Below, piece by piece: positions 17,291 to 25,356 of a stretch of DNA of 64,000 nt. The first letter of the stretch is position 1. Each line of letters starts with the position of its first letter. The notes under the pieces are model-generated. The model saw only the letters and a list, made by a program, of their open reading frames with translations, was not told where the DNA came from and searched no databases. The translations under genes and the position numbers were made by a program. The stretch lies in NCBI GenBank assembly GCA_051414805.1, contig CP166702.1:4898001-4962000 (forward strand). Reading direction: 5' to 3'. Source of the stretch: Xenophilus sp003671765 (GTDB lineage Bacteria > Pseudomonadota > Gammaproteobacteria > Burkholderiales > Burkholderiaceae_C).

Positions 17291-17346
17291 CGTTCAGCCT
17301 GAGCTTGTCGAAGGCCGGAGCGCGGCTTCGACAAGCTCACCGAACG
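17291..17346. repeat. REP-like palindrome between convergent genes
   Basis: TGAGCTTGTCGAAG (17300-17313) is matched by CTTCGACAAGCTCA (17326-17339), with semi-matching CGTTC and GAACG ends. This is the well-known dispersed GAGCTTGTCGAAG palindrome of proteobacteria. It sits between the thioesterase and the convergent crotonase gene, where it can act as a two-way transcription stop. Confidence 0.85.
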
Positions 17347-17374
17347 GTGGTGCGAGTGGACGCCGCGAACGACT

Positions 17375-18139
17375 TCAGACCTTGCTGAAGTCGGGCTTCC
17401 TCTTCTCCATGAACGCCGTGAACGCCTCACGCGCGGCCGGCTCGCGCAGCATGCGGCCGAAGCTCGCGCCCTCCTCGCCCATGCGTTCGACCACGGCCGG
17501 GCCCTGCGCCTTCTTCATGAGGCGCTTGGTCTCGATGAGGGCCGACAGCGGCTTGGCCGCCAGCTTGCGCGCCTGCTGCTGGGCGATGGCATTGCACTCC
17601 GTGGGCGGCACCACGCGGTTGACCAGGCCGACCTCGAGCGCCGCCTCGGCCATGAAGGGCTCGCCCAGCAGCAGGGCCTCGGCGGCGCGGTGGTAGCCGA
17701 ACATCTGCGGCACCAGCAGGCTCGACGCCGCCTCGGGACACAGCCCGAGGTTGACGAAGGGCATCGAGAAGGCCGCGTTGTCGCCCGCGTAGACCAGGTC
17801 GCAGTGGAACAGCAGCGTGGTGCCGATGCCCACGGCCGGCCCGCACACCGCCGCCACGATGGGCTTGGGGAACTGCGCGATGTTGCGCAGGAAGCGGAAC
17901 ACCGGCGAGTCCTGCGTCGAGGGCGGCGCGTTGAGGAAGTCGCCGATGTCGTTGCCGGCCGAGAAGATGGTCGCGTCGCCCTGGATCAGCAGGCAGCGCA
18001 CCGCGGCGTCGGCCTGCGCGGCCTCCAGCGCGTCGGCCATCGCGGCGTACATCGCGCTGGTGATCGAGTTCTTCTTGTCGAGGCGGTTGAAGGTCAGGGT
18101 GCTCACACCGGCTTCGGTGTGGACGAGGATGTCGCTCAT
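17375..18139 (-). CDS. Crotonase-fold protein, enoyl-CoA isomerase-like
   Basis: A 254-residue enoyl-CoA hydratase/isomerase family protein starting MSDILVHTEAG. The CoA-binding and oxyanion segments are IFSAGNDIGDF near 66 and CGPAVGIGTTLLFHCDL near 104. The two glutamates of true hydratases are absent: the usual GGGCE position reads GIGTT, and the second falls in SMPFVNLGL. LGLCPEAASSLL carries a Glu where delta3-delta2 enoyl-CoA isomerases (ECI2 type) have their base. Isomerisation of unsaturated acyl-CoA is therefore more likely than hydration. It is the last gene of the beta-oxidation run. Confidence 0.82.
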   Translation of the reverse strand: MSDILVHTEAGVSTLTFNRLDKKNSITSAMYAAMADALEAAQADAAVRCLLIQGDATIFSAGNDIGDFLNAPPSTQDSPVFRFLRNIAQFPKPIVAAVCGPAVGIGTTLLFHCDLVYAGDNAAFSMPFVNLGLCPEAASSLLVPQMFGYHRAAEALLLGEPFMAEAALEVGLVNRVVPPTECNAIAQQQARKLAAKPLSALIETKRLMKKAQGPAVVERMGEEGASFGRMLREPAAREAFTAFMEKRKPDFSKV

Positions 18140-18179
18140 GGGTGGGCCTTGAAGGTCTGGATCGAATCGGAGGGAGGAG

Positions 18180-18782
18180 TCAGCGCGCGGCCAGCACCGC
18201 TTCGCGCACGAAGTCGAGGCGGTCCTGGCCCCAGAACATCTGGTCGCCCACGAACATGGTGGGCGCACCGAACACGCCGCGGGCCACGGCCTCGCCGGTC
18301 ACGGCCTTCAGGCGCTCCTTGACGTCCGGCTGTCCGGCCAGCGCCAGGACCGAGGCGGCGTCGAAGCCGGCGGCCTGCAGCACCGCCTGCACGACAGCCG
18401 GATCGTTCATGTTCTGCGCATCGACCCACATGGCCTGGAAGACGGCGCGGCAGTAGGCCTCGAAGCGCGCCGGCTCGTGCATCTGCAGGCCGGTCGCGCC
18501 GCGCATCAGCAGCAGCGTGTTGATGGGGAAGTGCGGGTTGTGGGTGAAGGGGACGCCGTAGCGCTGCGCGAATCGCTGCAGGTCCACGGTCATGTAAGGC
18601 CCCTTGGGCTTGATCTCGGCCGGCGAATGGTTGCCCGTGGCCTGGAACACGCCACCCAGCAGCATCGGCCGCGGCACGAGCGTGGCGCCGGTGTCGGCAC
18701 AGATGTGCGGCAACTGCGTCCAGGCCAGGTAGGCGGCAGGACTGCCGAAATCGAAGAAGAATTCGACGGTGGTGGCGGGCAT
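18180..18782 (-). CDS. 2-hydroxychromene-2-carboxylate isomerase family (DsbA fold)
   Basis: A 200-residue DsbA-fold protein of the kappa-GST/HCCA isomerase group. The start MPATTVEFFFDFGSPAAYLAW places the family's catalytic Ser (FGSPAAY) at about residue 15. MLLGGVFQATGN, MTVDLQRFAQRYGVPF, MWVDAQNMND and FGAPTMFVGDQMFWGQDRLDFV are hallmark segments. Members use glutathione and isomerise aromatic breakdown products, but many in fatty-acid or aromatic-acid loci have no assigned substrate. The longer open frame to 18830 is unlikely, since the ATG at 18782 gives the family N-terminus. It lies between the SDR and crotonase genes. Confidence 0.85.
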   Translation of the reverse strand: MPATTVEFFFDFGSPAAYLAWTQLPHICADTGATLVPRPMLLGGVFQATGNHSPAEIKPKGPYMTVDLQRFAQRYGVPFTHNPHFPINTLLLMRGATGLQMHEPARFEAYCRAVFQAMWVDAQNMNDPAVVQAVLQAAGFDAASVLALAGQPDVKERLKAVTGEAVARGVFGAPTMFVGDQMFWGQDRLDFVREAVLAAR

Positions 18783-18811
18783 GTCGTGTCTCCGTGTGGT
18801 GGGCCGGGCGC

Positions 18812-19558
18812 TCAGAATTTTTCCATCCACGGCCGAAGGTCCAGCTCGTGCGTCCAGGCGTCGCGCGGCTGGCGGTGGAGCATGACATAGCTCTGGGCGA
18901 TGTGCTCGGGGTTGAGGATGCCGTCCTGCGCCTTCAGCGCGTAGCGCTCGGGGAAGTTGCTGCGGATGAACTCGGTGTCGATGGCGCCGTCGATGATGGT
19001 GTGGGCCACGTGCACGCCCTGCGGCCCCAGCTCCCGCGCCATGGCCTGGGCCAGCGCACGCAGCGCCATCTTGGCGCCCGAGAAGGCGCCGAAGTTCGCG
19101 CCGCCGCGCAGCGAGGCGGTGGCGCCGGTGAAGATGATGGTGCCGCGGTGGCCGCCGGCCGGCATGTCGCGCGCGACCATGCGCCGCGCCACCTCGCGGC
19201 CGGTGAGGAAGCCCGAGAAGCAGGCCATCTCCCAGACCTTGAAGTACTTGCGCGCGGTTTCGGCGAGGATGCTCTCGGGCACGTTGGCGCCGATGTTGAA
19301 CACCATCACCTCGATCGGGCCGATGGTCGATTCGATCTGCTCGACCAGCGCCACGACCTCTTCCTCCTTGCGCGCGTCGGTGCCGAAGGCGTGGGCGGTG
19401 CCGCCCTCGGCCTCGATCTGCGCCACCAGGGGCTGCAGCTTGTCGGCACTGCGGCGCACCACGCAGGTGGCGTAGCCTTCCTTGGCGAAGGCGCGCGCGA
19501 TGGCGCCGCCCGTGGCGTCGCCGGCGCCGATGACGAGGGCTACAGGCTTCTGGCTCAT
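18812..19558 (-). CDS. SDR-fold protein with altered catalytic residues
   Basis: A 248-residue short-chain dehydrogenase/reductase relative. The nucleotide-binding loop is VIGAGDATGGAIARAFAKEG, an unusual form of TGxxxGIG. The catalytic YxxxK position reads FSGAK: the tyrosine is phenylalanine and only the lysine is kept. The usual catalytic serine region reads FTGATASLRGG. The classical proton relay therefore seems missing. My impression is that a subfamily shares this Phe, so the loss may be old and functional. It is one gene of the beta-oxidation run, 48 bases from the thioesterase gene. Confidence 0.8.
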   Translation of the reverse strand: MSQKPVALVIGAGDATGGAIARAFAKEGYATCVVRRSADKLQPLVAQIEAEGGTAHAFGTDARKEEEVVALVEQIESTIGPIEVMVFNIGANVPESILAETARKYFKVWEMACFSGFLTGREVARRMVARDMPAGGHRGTIIFTGATASLRGGANFGAFSGAKMALRALAQAMARELGPQGVHVAHTIIDGAIDTEFIRSNFPERYALKAQDGILNPEHIAQSYVMLHRQPRDAWTHELDLRPWMEKF

Positions 19559-19606
19559 GGGGTGCTCCTTGGTGTCGCCGGGGGGCTCACGCTCGCGGCC
19601 GCGGCG

Positions 19607-20437
19607 CTATTCCTTGTAGTAGACGATCTGGTTGCTGGTGGCGAGCAGGTGCCCCGCCTGGTTCCACAGCTGCGCGCTCTGGTCGAAAAAGCCCTGAGCG
19701 AACTGCTGGCCCGTGGCACGCCCCAGCAGGTGCGCCGTGCCCACCTGGGCTAGCTGCGCCGCGGTGCAGTGGAAGTAGGTGGTGATCGACACCGTGCCGA
19801 CCGGCACCACCGTGGCACGGCGCAGCCACACGCGCGGAAAGAAGATGTCGCTCATCGCCGTGAGCGCGGCGAAATCCAGCACGCGCGGCTGGGCGTCGCG
19901 CAGCCACAGCAGCGTCTCGCTGTGGTCGCCGCGGCCGTCCCACTGCGTGGGCATGCTGCCCCTCACCGGCCGCATCTCGTACTGGCCGACCCAGGCCACG
20001 GCCTTGGGGCCGATGGTCAGGCGCTCGACGTCGCCGGGCGCGGGCACGGCGGGCATGGGCAGATCGGTGGCGCTCCAGGTCTCGCGGCGCACCGCCGTGA
20101 CCACCGTGGCCGTGGTGTTGAGCTGTGGCCGGCCCTCGGCGTCGTTCTGGCGGATCTCGACCGTCCAGTGCTGGGTCGAGCGGTTGGTCTTCACCGGCGT
20201 GGCCCGGATCTCGAAGGGCCCGGCGACGACGGCCGCCGCGTAGTTGACGGTGATCGCGATCGGCTCGCCCAGCAGGTCCGGGTGGCGCAGCACCGCCTGC
20301 AGCGCCAGTGCGGCGGTGGTGCCACCGAAGGGGCCCACCATGTTCCAGTAGTCGGGACTGGTGGCGCCGGTGAACAGGCCGGCCTGGATGTCGCTGTGTT
20401 CGAGCGCCAGCGCCCGGTCGAAGGGATGGGTCGTCAT
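19607..20437 (-). CDS. TesB-like acyl-CoA thioesterase
   Basis: A double hot-dog thioesterase-like protein, about 276 residues from MTTHPFDRALALEHSD. An alternative ATG at 20452 adds MHTAA; neither has a clear ribosome site. FTGATSPDYWNMVGPFGGTTAALALQA is the first hot-dog helix region, and AALTAMSDIFFPRVWL contains the Asp of the second domain. WNQAGHLLATSNQIVYYKE is the usual C-terminal end of this group. It probably releases CoA from acyl-CoA intermediates of the neighbouring pathway. The hydrolase gene is 28 bases upstream. Confidence 0.83.
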   Translation of the reverse strand: MTTHPFDRALALEHSDIQAGLFTGATSPDYWNMVGPFGGTTAALALQAVLRHPDLLGEPIAITVNYAAAVVAGPFEIRATPVKTNRSTQHWTVEIRQNDAEGRPQLNTTATVVTAVRRETWSATDLPMPAVPAPGDVERLTIGPKAVAWVGQYEMRPVRGSMPTQWDGRGDHSETLLWLRDAQPRVLDFAALTAMSDIFFPRVWLRRATVVPVGTVSITTYFHCTAAQLAQVGTAHLLGRATGQQFAQGFFDQSAQLWNQAGHLLATSNQIVYYKE

Positions 20438-20465
20438 GGCGGCAGTGTGCATGGGGGTGGCGGCG

Positions 20466-21353
20466 TCACGCAGTCGTCTGCGGGACGCGGGTGTTCCCCA
20501 GGGCCGCAAGCCGCTGCAGGCTGTCCACGGCGCGCGGCCACAGGCTCCGGTCGAACTGCTCGCGGAAGAAGCCGAAGTGCCCGATGCGGCGCGCCTGCAC
20601 GTCGGCCGGCGCGATGCGCTGCACGGCCGTGGGCGCGGCCGAGTAGAAGCCGACGAGGCTCTCGGTGCCGCGCAGCGTCATCAGCTCGTCGTCGGTGATC
20701 GACAGCGCCAGCACCGGAAAGCGCACCCGCGCGTAGCTGCGTTCGGCCAGCGGCCCTTCGGCGCCCACGCTGTAGCGCGGGTTCAGGCACCAGCGCCGCC
20801 ACTGCAGGATCACGCCGCGCGGCAGGTCGCCCACCTTGCGCAACCGGCGGCCGGGAAAGTAGCCCCACAGGCGCACGGCCAGCGGCACCAGCACGAACCA
20901 GAAGTAGAGGATCGAACGTTTGAGCCGCGGCGCGTTCTCGCGCCAGTAGCCGCTGCCGGCCGCGATGCTCAGCAGGCCGTCGACCTGCTCGGGCCGCGCA
21001 AGCAGGCCCGGCAACTGTGCGCCGAGGCTGTGGCCGAAGAGGTAGAGCGGCCCCTCCGGCTGCGCGGCCCGGGCGGCATCGATCACCGCCTCGTAGTCGC
21101 GCGCCCAGTCGAACAGGTCGGCGTCGAAGTTGCGCAGCGGCGCATCGCCGCGCGAATCGCCGCTGCCGCGGTAGTCGAAGGTCCACACGGCGAGCCCCTG
21201 CGCGGCCAGCCACTGCGCGAAGGGCGCGTAGAAGGCCTGCCGCACGCCCATCGCGCCGCCGATGACGACGCTCGCGCGGGCGGTGCCGGTGGCGGGGTAG
21301 TGGCGTACCGCAATGCGGTGGGAACCGTCGACTGGAAGTTGGCGACTGTGCAT
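20466..21353 (-). CDS. Alpha/beta-fold hydrolase
   Basis: A serine hydrolase of 295 residues. The nucleophile elbow is LYLFGHSLGAQLPG near 105. An acid residue is likely in SITDDELMTL near 235, and the histidine in IGHFGFFREQF near 274. The ATG at 21353 (MHSRQLPVDGSHRIAVRHYP) has an AGGAGA site 10 bases upstream. The open frame runs about 100 codons further but is Arg/Ser-rich repeat sequence, so it is rejected. No signal peptide. It may be an esterase or acyl hydrolase serving the beta-oxidation run; the substrate is unknown. Confidence 0.82.
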   Translation of the reverse strand: MHSRQLPVDGSHRIAVRHYPATGTARASVVIGGAMGVRQAFYAPFAQWLAAQGLAVWTFDYRGSGDSRGDAPLRNFDADLFDWARDYEAVIDAARAAQPEGPLYLFGHSLGAQLPGLLARPEQVDGLLSIAAGSGYWRENAPRLKRSILYFWFVLVPLAVRLWGYFPGRRLRKVGDLPRGVILQWRRWCLNPRYSVGAEGPLAERSYARVRFPVLALSITDDELMTLRGTESLVGFYSAAPTAVQRIAPADVQARRIGHFGFFREQFDRSLWPRAVDSLQRLAALGNTRVPQTTA

Positions 21354-21400
21354 CTCGTGGTCTCCTGTGGATGTTTCTGCAGCGCTTCCGGCGTCGCGAG

Positions 21401-21506
21401 CGGGATGAGATGCAAGGCGCGGGTGGCGGGACACCGGAGCGACCTTGACGGTCGTGAGGATGTCCCGACGGGCCCCGCAACGCCGCAGATCGCCCGCGCA
21501 GTAGCC
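21401..21506. repeat. Long imperfect hairpin, family H copy 2
   Basis: Begins CGGGATGAGATGCAAGGCGC and ends CAGATCGCCCGCGCAGTAGCC. CGGGACA (21427-21433) pairs with TGTCCCG (21461-21467). The tip stem is CGACC (21440-21444) with GGTCG (21450-21454). It fills the gap between the thiolase gene and the hydrolase gene on the minus strand. It shares its end sequences with the copies near 4.6 and 42.7 kb, but its tip sequence is different. Confidence 0.75.
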
Positions 21507-21507
21507 G

Positions 21508-22707
21508 CTACACCCGTTCGAAGATTCCCGCCGCGCCCTGCCCCATGCCCACGCACATCGTGACCATGCCGTACTTGAGCTGCTTGCGGCGCAGCGCATG
21601 CACGACGGTGGCCGCGCGGATGGCACCCGTGGCGCCCAGCGGATGGCCCAGCGCGATCGCGCCACCCATCGGGTTGACCTTGGCCGGGTCGAGCCCCAGC
21701 GTGTTCAGCACCGCCAGCGACTGGGCCGCGAAGGCCTCGTTCAGCTCGATCCAGTCCAGGTCGTCCTGCTTCAGGCCCGCGTAGCGCAGCGCGGCCGGGA
21801 TGGCCTCGATCGGGCCGATGCCCATGATGGCGGGCGGCACGCCCTTGCTGGCGAAGCTGACGAAGCGCGCCAGCGGCGTGAGGTCGTACTTCTGGCACGC
21901 CGCCTCGCTCGCCAGGATGAGCGCGCCGGCGCCGTCGGAAGTCTGCGAGCTGTTGCCCGCCGTGACCGTGCCGCGGGCGGCGAACACGGTGCGCAGCTTC
22001 GCCAGCCCTTCCAGGCTGGTGTCGGGGCGCGGGCCCTCGTCGAGGCGCACGGTGCGCGTCCTGGAGGTGGCCTCGCCGGTAACGGGGTCGAAGCCGCGGT
22101 CGGTCACCTCGATGGGCGTGATCTCGTCGGCGAACTCGCCGGCCTGCTGGGCCGCGACGGCGCGCTGGTTCGACTGCAGTGCGAAAGCGTCCTGCGCCTC
22201 GCGGCTGACCTTCCACTGCTGCGCCACCTTCTCGGCCGTGAGGCCCATGCCGTAGGCGATGCCGACGTCTCCGTCGCGCTCGAAGATCGAAGGCGACAGC
22301 GAGGGCGCGTTGCCCATCATCGGCACCATGCTCATGCTCTCGACACCAGCGGCGATCATCACGTCGGCTTCACCCACGCGGATGCGGTCGGCCGCCATCT
22401 GCACGGCCGACAGGCCCGAGGCGCAGAAGCGGTTGACGGTGATGCCGCCCACGCTGGTGGGCAGGCCGGCCAGCACGGCGCCGATGCGCGCGACGTTGAG
22501 GCCTTGCTGCGCCTCGGGAATGGCGCAGCCGCACACGATGTCCTCGATGGTCTGCGGATCGAGCCGCGGCACCTGCGCCAGCGCCGCCTTCAGCGTGGTG
22601 GCCAGCAGGTCGTCGGGCCGGGTGTTGCGGAAGAAGCCGCGGTGCGACTTGCCGATGGGGGTGCGCGTGGCGGCGACGATGTAGGCGTCCTGCACTTGCT
22701 TGCTCAT
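21508..22707 (-). CDS. fadA: Acetyl-CoA C-acyltransferase (thiolase)
   Basis: A 399-residue 3-ketoacyl-CoA thiolase that closes each beta-oxidation round. The acyl-carrying cysteine is in VNRFCASGLSAVQMAA near 92. The catalytic histidine is in GGAIALGHPLGATGA near 353, and the second cysteine in MVTMCVGMGQGAAGIFE near 387. The N-terminus MSKQVQDAYIVAATRTPIGK is normal. It lies 20 bases after the FadN-type gene, so the two form a translational neighbourhood like fadN-fadA of Bacillus. Degradative thiolase (FadA) is more likely than biosynthetic PhaA given the context, but sequence alone cannot fully separate them. Confidence 0.9.
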   Translation of the reverse strand: MSKQVQDAYIVAATRTPIGKSHRGFFRNTRPDDLLATTLKAALAQVPRLDPQTIEDIVCGCAIPEAQQGLNVARIGAVLAGLPTSVGGITVNRFCASGLSAVQMAADRIRVGEADVMIAAGVESMSMVPMMGNAPSLSPSIFERDGDVGIAYGMGLTAEKVAQQWKVSREAQDAFALQSNQRAVAAQQAGEFADEITPIEVTDRGFDPVTGEATSRTRTVRLDEGPRPDTSLEGLAKLRTVFAARGTVTAGNSSQTSDGAGALILASEAACQKYDLTPLARFVSFASKGVPPAIMGIGPIEAIPAALRYAGLKQDDLDWIELNEAFAAQSLAVLNTLGLDPAKVNPMGGAIALGHPLGATGAIRAATVVHALRRKQLKYGMVTMCVGMGQGAAGIFERV

Positions 22708-22727
22708 GGTGAATTCCTCGTCGTCGT

Positions 22728-25223
22728 TCAGTTGCGGACCGGCTTGCCGGTCGAGAGCATGCCCATGATCCGTTCCTGGGTCTTGGGGTGCTGCACCAGG
22801 GCGCAGAAGGCTTCGCGCTCCAGGCCCATCAGGTACTCCTCGGTGACGAGGGTGCCGGCATCGACGTCGCCGCCCGTGACCACGTGGGCGATCAGGCTCG
22901 CGATGTGGAAGTCGTGCTGGCTGATGAAGCCGCCATCGCGCATGTTGACCAGCTGGCCCTTGATCGTCGCGGCGCCACTGCGGCCGGCGACGCGGAAGCT
23001 GCGCTTCATCGGCGGGCGCCAGCCGGCATCTGCCATCGCCTTGGCCTGCTGGATGGCCACGTAGAGCAGCTCGTCCTTGTTCGGCACGATCACGTCGCCC
23101 TCGACGAGGTAGCCCAGCTTCCTCGATTCGAGCGCGCTGGTGCCGACCTTGGCCATGGCCGCGGCGGTGAAGCCTTCGGTGAGGAAGGGCAGCAGATCGG
23201 CACCGGTCGATGCGGCCGCGTTCTCGGCGGCGCGGCGCGCGATGTAGGTCAGGCCGCCGGCGCCGGGCACCAGGCCCACGCCCACTTCCACCAGGCCGAT
23301 GTAGCTTTCCATCGCGGCCACGCGGCGCGCGCTGTACACCGCCAGCTCGCAGCCGCCGCCCAGCGCGAGGCCGCGCACCGCGGCCACCACCGGCACGTTG
23401 GCGTAGCGCATGCGCAGCATCACGTCCTGCAAGGCCTTTTCAGCGCCCTCGACGGCGCCGATGCCTGCGACCACGAAGGCCGGCAGCATGGCCTGCAGGT
23501 CGGCGCCGACCGAGAACTTGTCGTCCGGCGACCAGATCACCAGCCCCTGGTACTCGCGCTCGGCCAGGGCCACCGCCTCGGCCAGCGCCTCGGCCACGTC
23601 GGGGCTGATGGCGTTCATCTTGGAATGGATGCTGGCGATGAGCACCCCTTCGAATCCATCCTTGTCCAGCGTCCAGACGCGCACGTCGCCCTCGTCGCTG
23701 ATCGTGGTACCCGCCTCGGTAGCCGTCTTCTCGCCGCTGCCGAGCACCGTCTCGGGGAAGAGCTGGCGCGCATGCACCGGCAGGCGCCGCGGCGGCACGA
23801 AGCGCTGCTCGGCCGCGCTCCACGACCCCTCGGGCGTGTGCACGCCGCCGGCCTCGGCGACCGGGCCTTCGAACACCCATTTCGGCAGCGGCGCCTTCGA
23901 CAGCGCCTTGCCGGCATCGATGTCCTCCTGGATCCATTGCGCCACCTGCTTCCAGCCCGCCTCCTGCCAGAGCTCGAAGGGGCCCTGCTGCATGCCGAAG
24001 CCCCAGCGCATGGCCAGGTCGATGTCGCGGGCGCTCTCGGCGATGTCGGCCAGGTGCACGGCCGCGTAGTGGAAGCCGTCGCGCAGGATGGCCCAGAGGA
24101 ACTGGCCCTGCGGCCCTTCGGCGTTGCGCAACAGCTTCAGGCGCTCGGCGGCCGGCTTCTTGAGCATGCGGCCGTAGACCTCGTCGGCCTTGGCACCTGC
24201 CGGCACGTAGTCGCCCTTCTCCAGGTCGAAGCGCAGGATGTCGCGGCCCGCCTTCTTGTAGAAGCCGGCCTTGGTCTTGTTGCCCAGCTGGCCCAGTTCC
24301 AGCAGCTTCGCCAGCACCGGCGGCGTGGCGAAGTTCGGGTAGAACGGATCGGTCGCCTCGCTCAGGTTGTCCTGCAGCGTCTTGACGACGTGGGCCAGCG
24401 TGTCCAGGCCCACCACGTCGGCGGTGCGGAAGGTGCCCGAACTCGCGCGGCCCAGGCGCTTGCCCGTGAGGTCGTCGACCACGTCGAAGGAAAGGCCGAA
24501 CTTGTCGACTTCCTTGAGCGTGGCCAGCATGCCGGCGATGCCGATGCGGTTGGCGATGAAGTTGGGCGTGTCCTTGGCGCGCACCACGCCCTTGCCCAGC
24601 GCGCGGATGGCGAAGGTCTCGAGGTCGTCGAGCACCTGTGGCCCGGTGGTCGGCGTGGGGATCAGCTCCACCAGCGTCATGTAGCGCGGCGGGTTGAAGA
24701 AGTGGATGCCGCAAAAGCGCGGGCGGATCGACTCCGGCACCGCCTCGGCCAGCTTCGTGATCGACAGGCCCGAGGTGTTCGACGCCAGGATGGCATGCGG
24801 CGCGACGTGCGGCGCGATCTTCCTGTAGAGGTCGAGCTTCCAGTCCATGCGCTCGGCGATGGCCTCGATCACGAGGTCGCACTCGCCCAGCAGCGCGAGG
24901 TGCTCCTCGTAGTTCGCGGCCTGGATCAGCGCCGCGTCTTCCGGCACGCCCAGCGGCGCGGGCTTGAGCTTCTTCAGGTTGTCGATGGCCTTGAGGACGA
25001 TGCCGTTCTTCGGGCCTTCGGTGCCGACGCCGGGCCGCCCCAAGGCGGCACCAGCCCCCTCGGGGGGCAGCGAACCACGCGAAGCGGGGAGCGTGGGGGT
25101 CTTGCCATCGGGGAGATCGAACAGGACGACCGGCACGCGCACGTTCACGAGGTGGGCGGCGATCTGCGCGCCCATCACGCCGGCGCCGAGCACGGCGACC
25201 TTCTTCACATTGAACTGAGTCAT
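22728..25223 (-). CDS. fadN: FadN-type 3-hydroxyacyl-CoA dehydrogenase/enoyl-CoA hydratase
   Basis: A bifunctional beta-oxidation enzyme, 831 residues. The dehydrogenase comes first: NAD motif VAVLGAGVMGAQIAAHL at 9-25, and NTSGLSITKLAE, FCGIHFFNPPRYM and FIANRIG further on. The hydratase domain is at about 540-740, with both catalytic glutamates present (GGGCELAVYSA and GLVEVGVGLVPGAGG). This order is that of B. subtilis FadN, the reverse of E. coli FadB. Residues 39-68 (DGKTPTLPASRGSLPP...VGT) are a Pro/Gly-rich insert right after the second Rossmann strand, encoded by an intergenic-type palindromic repeat. The reading frame is intact through it. thiolase follows after 20 bases. Confidence 0.92.
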   Translation of the reverse strand: MTQFNVKKVAVLGAGVMGAQIAAHLVNVRVPVVLFDLPDGKTPTLPASRGSLPPEGAGAALGRPGVGTEGPKNGIVLKAIDNLKKLKPAPLGVPEDAALIQAANYEEHLALLGECDLVIEAIAERMDWKLDLYRKIAPHVAPHAILASNTSGLSITKLAEAVPESIRPRFCGIHFFNPPRYMTLVELIPTPTTGPQVLDDLETFAIRALGKGVVRAKDTPNFIANRIGIAGMLATLKEVDKFGLSFDVVDDLTGKRLGRASSGTFRTADVVGLDTLAHVVKTLQDNLSEATDPFYPNFATPPVLAKLLELGQLGNKTKAGFYKKAGRDILRFDLEKGDYVPAGAKADEVYGRMLKKPAAERLKLLRNAEGPQGQFLWAILRDGFHYAAVHLADIAESARDIDLAMRWGFGMQQGPFELWQEAGWKQVAQWIQEDIDAGKALSKAPLPKWVFEGPVAEAGGVHTPEGSWSAAEQRFVPPRRLPVHARQLFPETVLGSGEKTATEAGTTISDEGDVRVWTLDKDGFEGVLIASIHSKMNAISPDVAEALAEAVALAEREYQGLVIWSPDDKFSVGADLQAMLPAFVVAGIGAVEGAEKALQDVMLRMRYANVPVVAAVRGLALGGGCELAVYSARRVAAMESYIGLVEVGVGLVPGAGGLTYIARRAAENAAASTGADLLPFLTEGFTAAAMAKVGTSALESRKLGYLVEGDVIVPNKDELLYVAIQQAKAMADAGWRPPMKRSFRVAGRSGAATIKGQLVNMRDGGFISQHDFHIASLIAHVVTGGDVDAGTLVTEEYLMGLEREAFCALVQHPKTQERIMGMLSTGKPVRN
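25020..25109 (-). repeat. Palindromic repeat (family M) in frame inside fadN
   Basis: Ninety bases (30 codons) of fadN carry CCCCCCGAGGGGGC and GCCGCCTTGGGGCGGC hairpins plus CCCCCACGCT. These blocks resemble the intergenic repeats at 25255-25349 and 33850-33950. The encoded peptide has no counterpart that I recall in FadN-type proteins, where LP is followed by AKEGPKNG or similar. Confidence 0.75.
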
Positions 25224-25254
25224 GGCTGCGCTGATGTTGCTATGGGTTCATTCG

Positions 25255-25349
25255 GGGGAACACCACGGAACCGGCTTTGCCGGGCCGCTGGTGTTGCCCC
25301 CTTGAGGGGGTATGGGTTTTCTACACGCAGTGAGAAAACCAAACGGGGG
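25255..25349 (-). repeat. Mosaic hairpin repeat, family M copy 2
   Basis: On the minus strand: CCCCCGTTTGG, then stem GGTTTTC (25340-25334) / GAAAACC (25321-25315) with loop TCACTGCGTGTA, then CCCCCTCAAGGGGG, then CCGGCAAAGCCGG. It lies in the 133-base gap between the DUF2147 gene and fadN. The layout matches the copy at 33850-33950 almost base for base except in the stem. Confidence 0.85.
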
Positions 25350-25356
25350 TGGGTCA

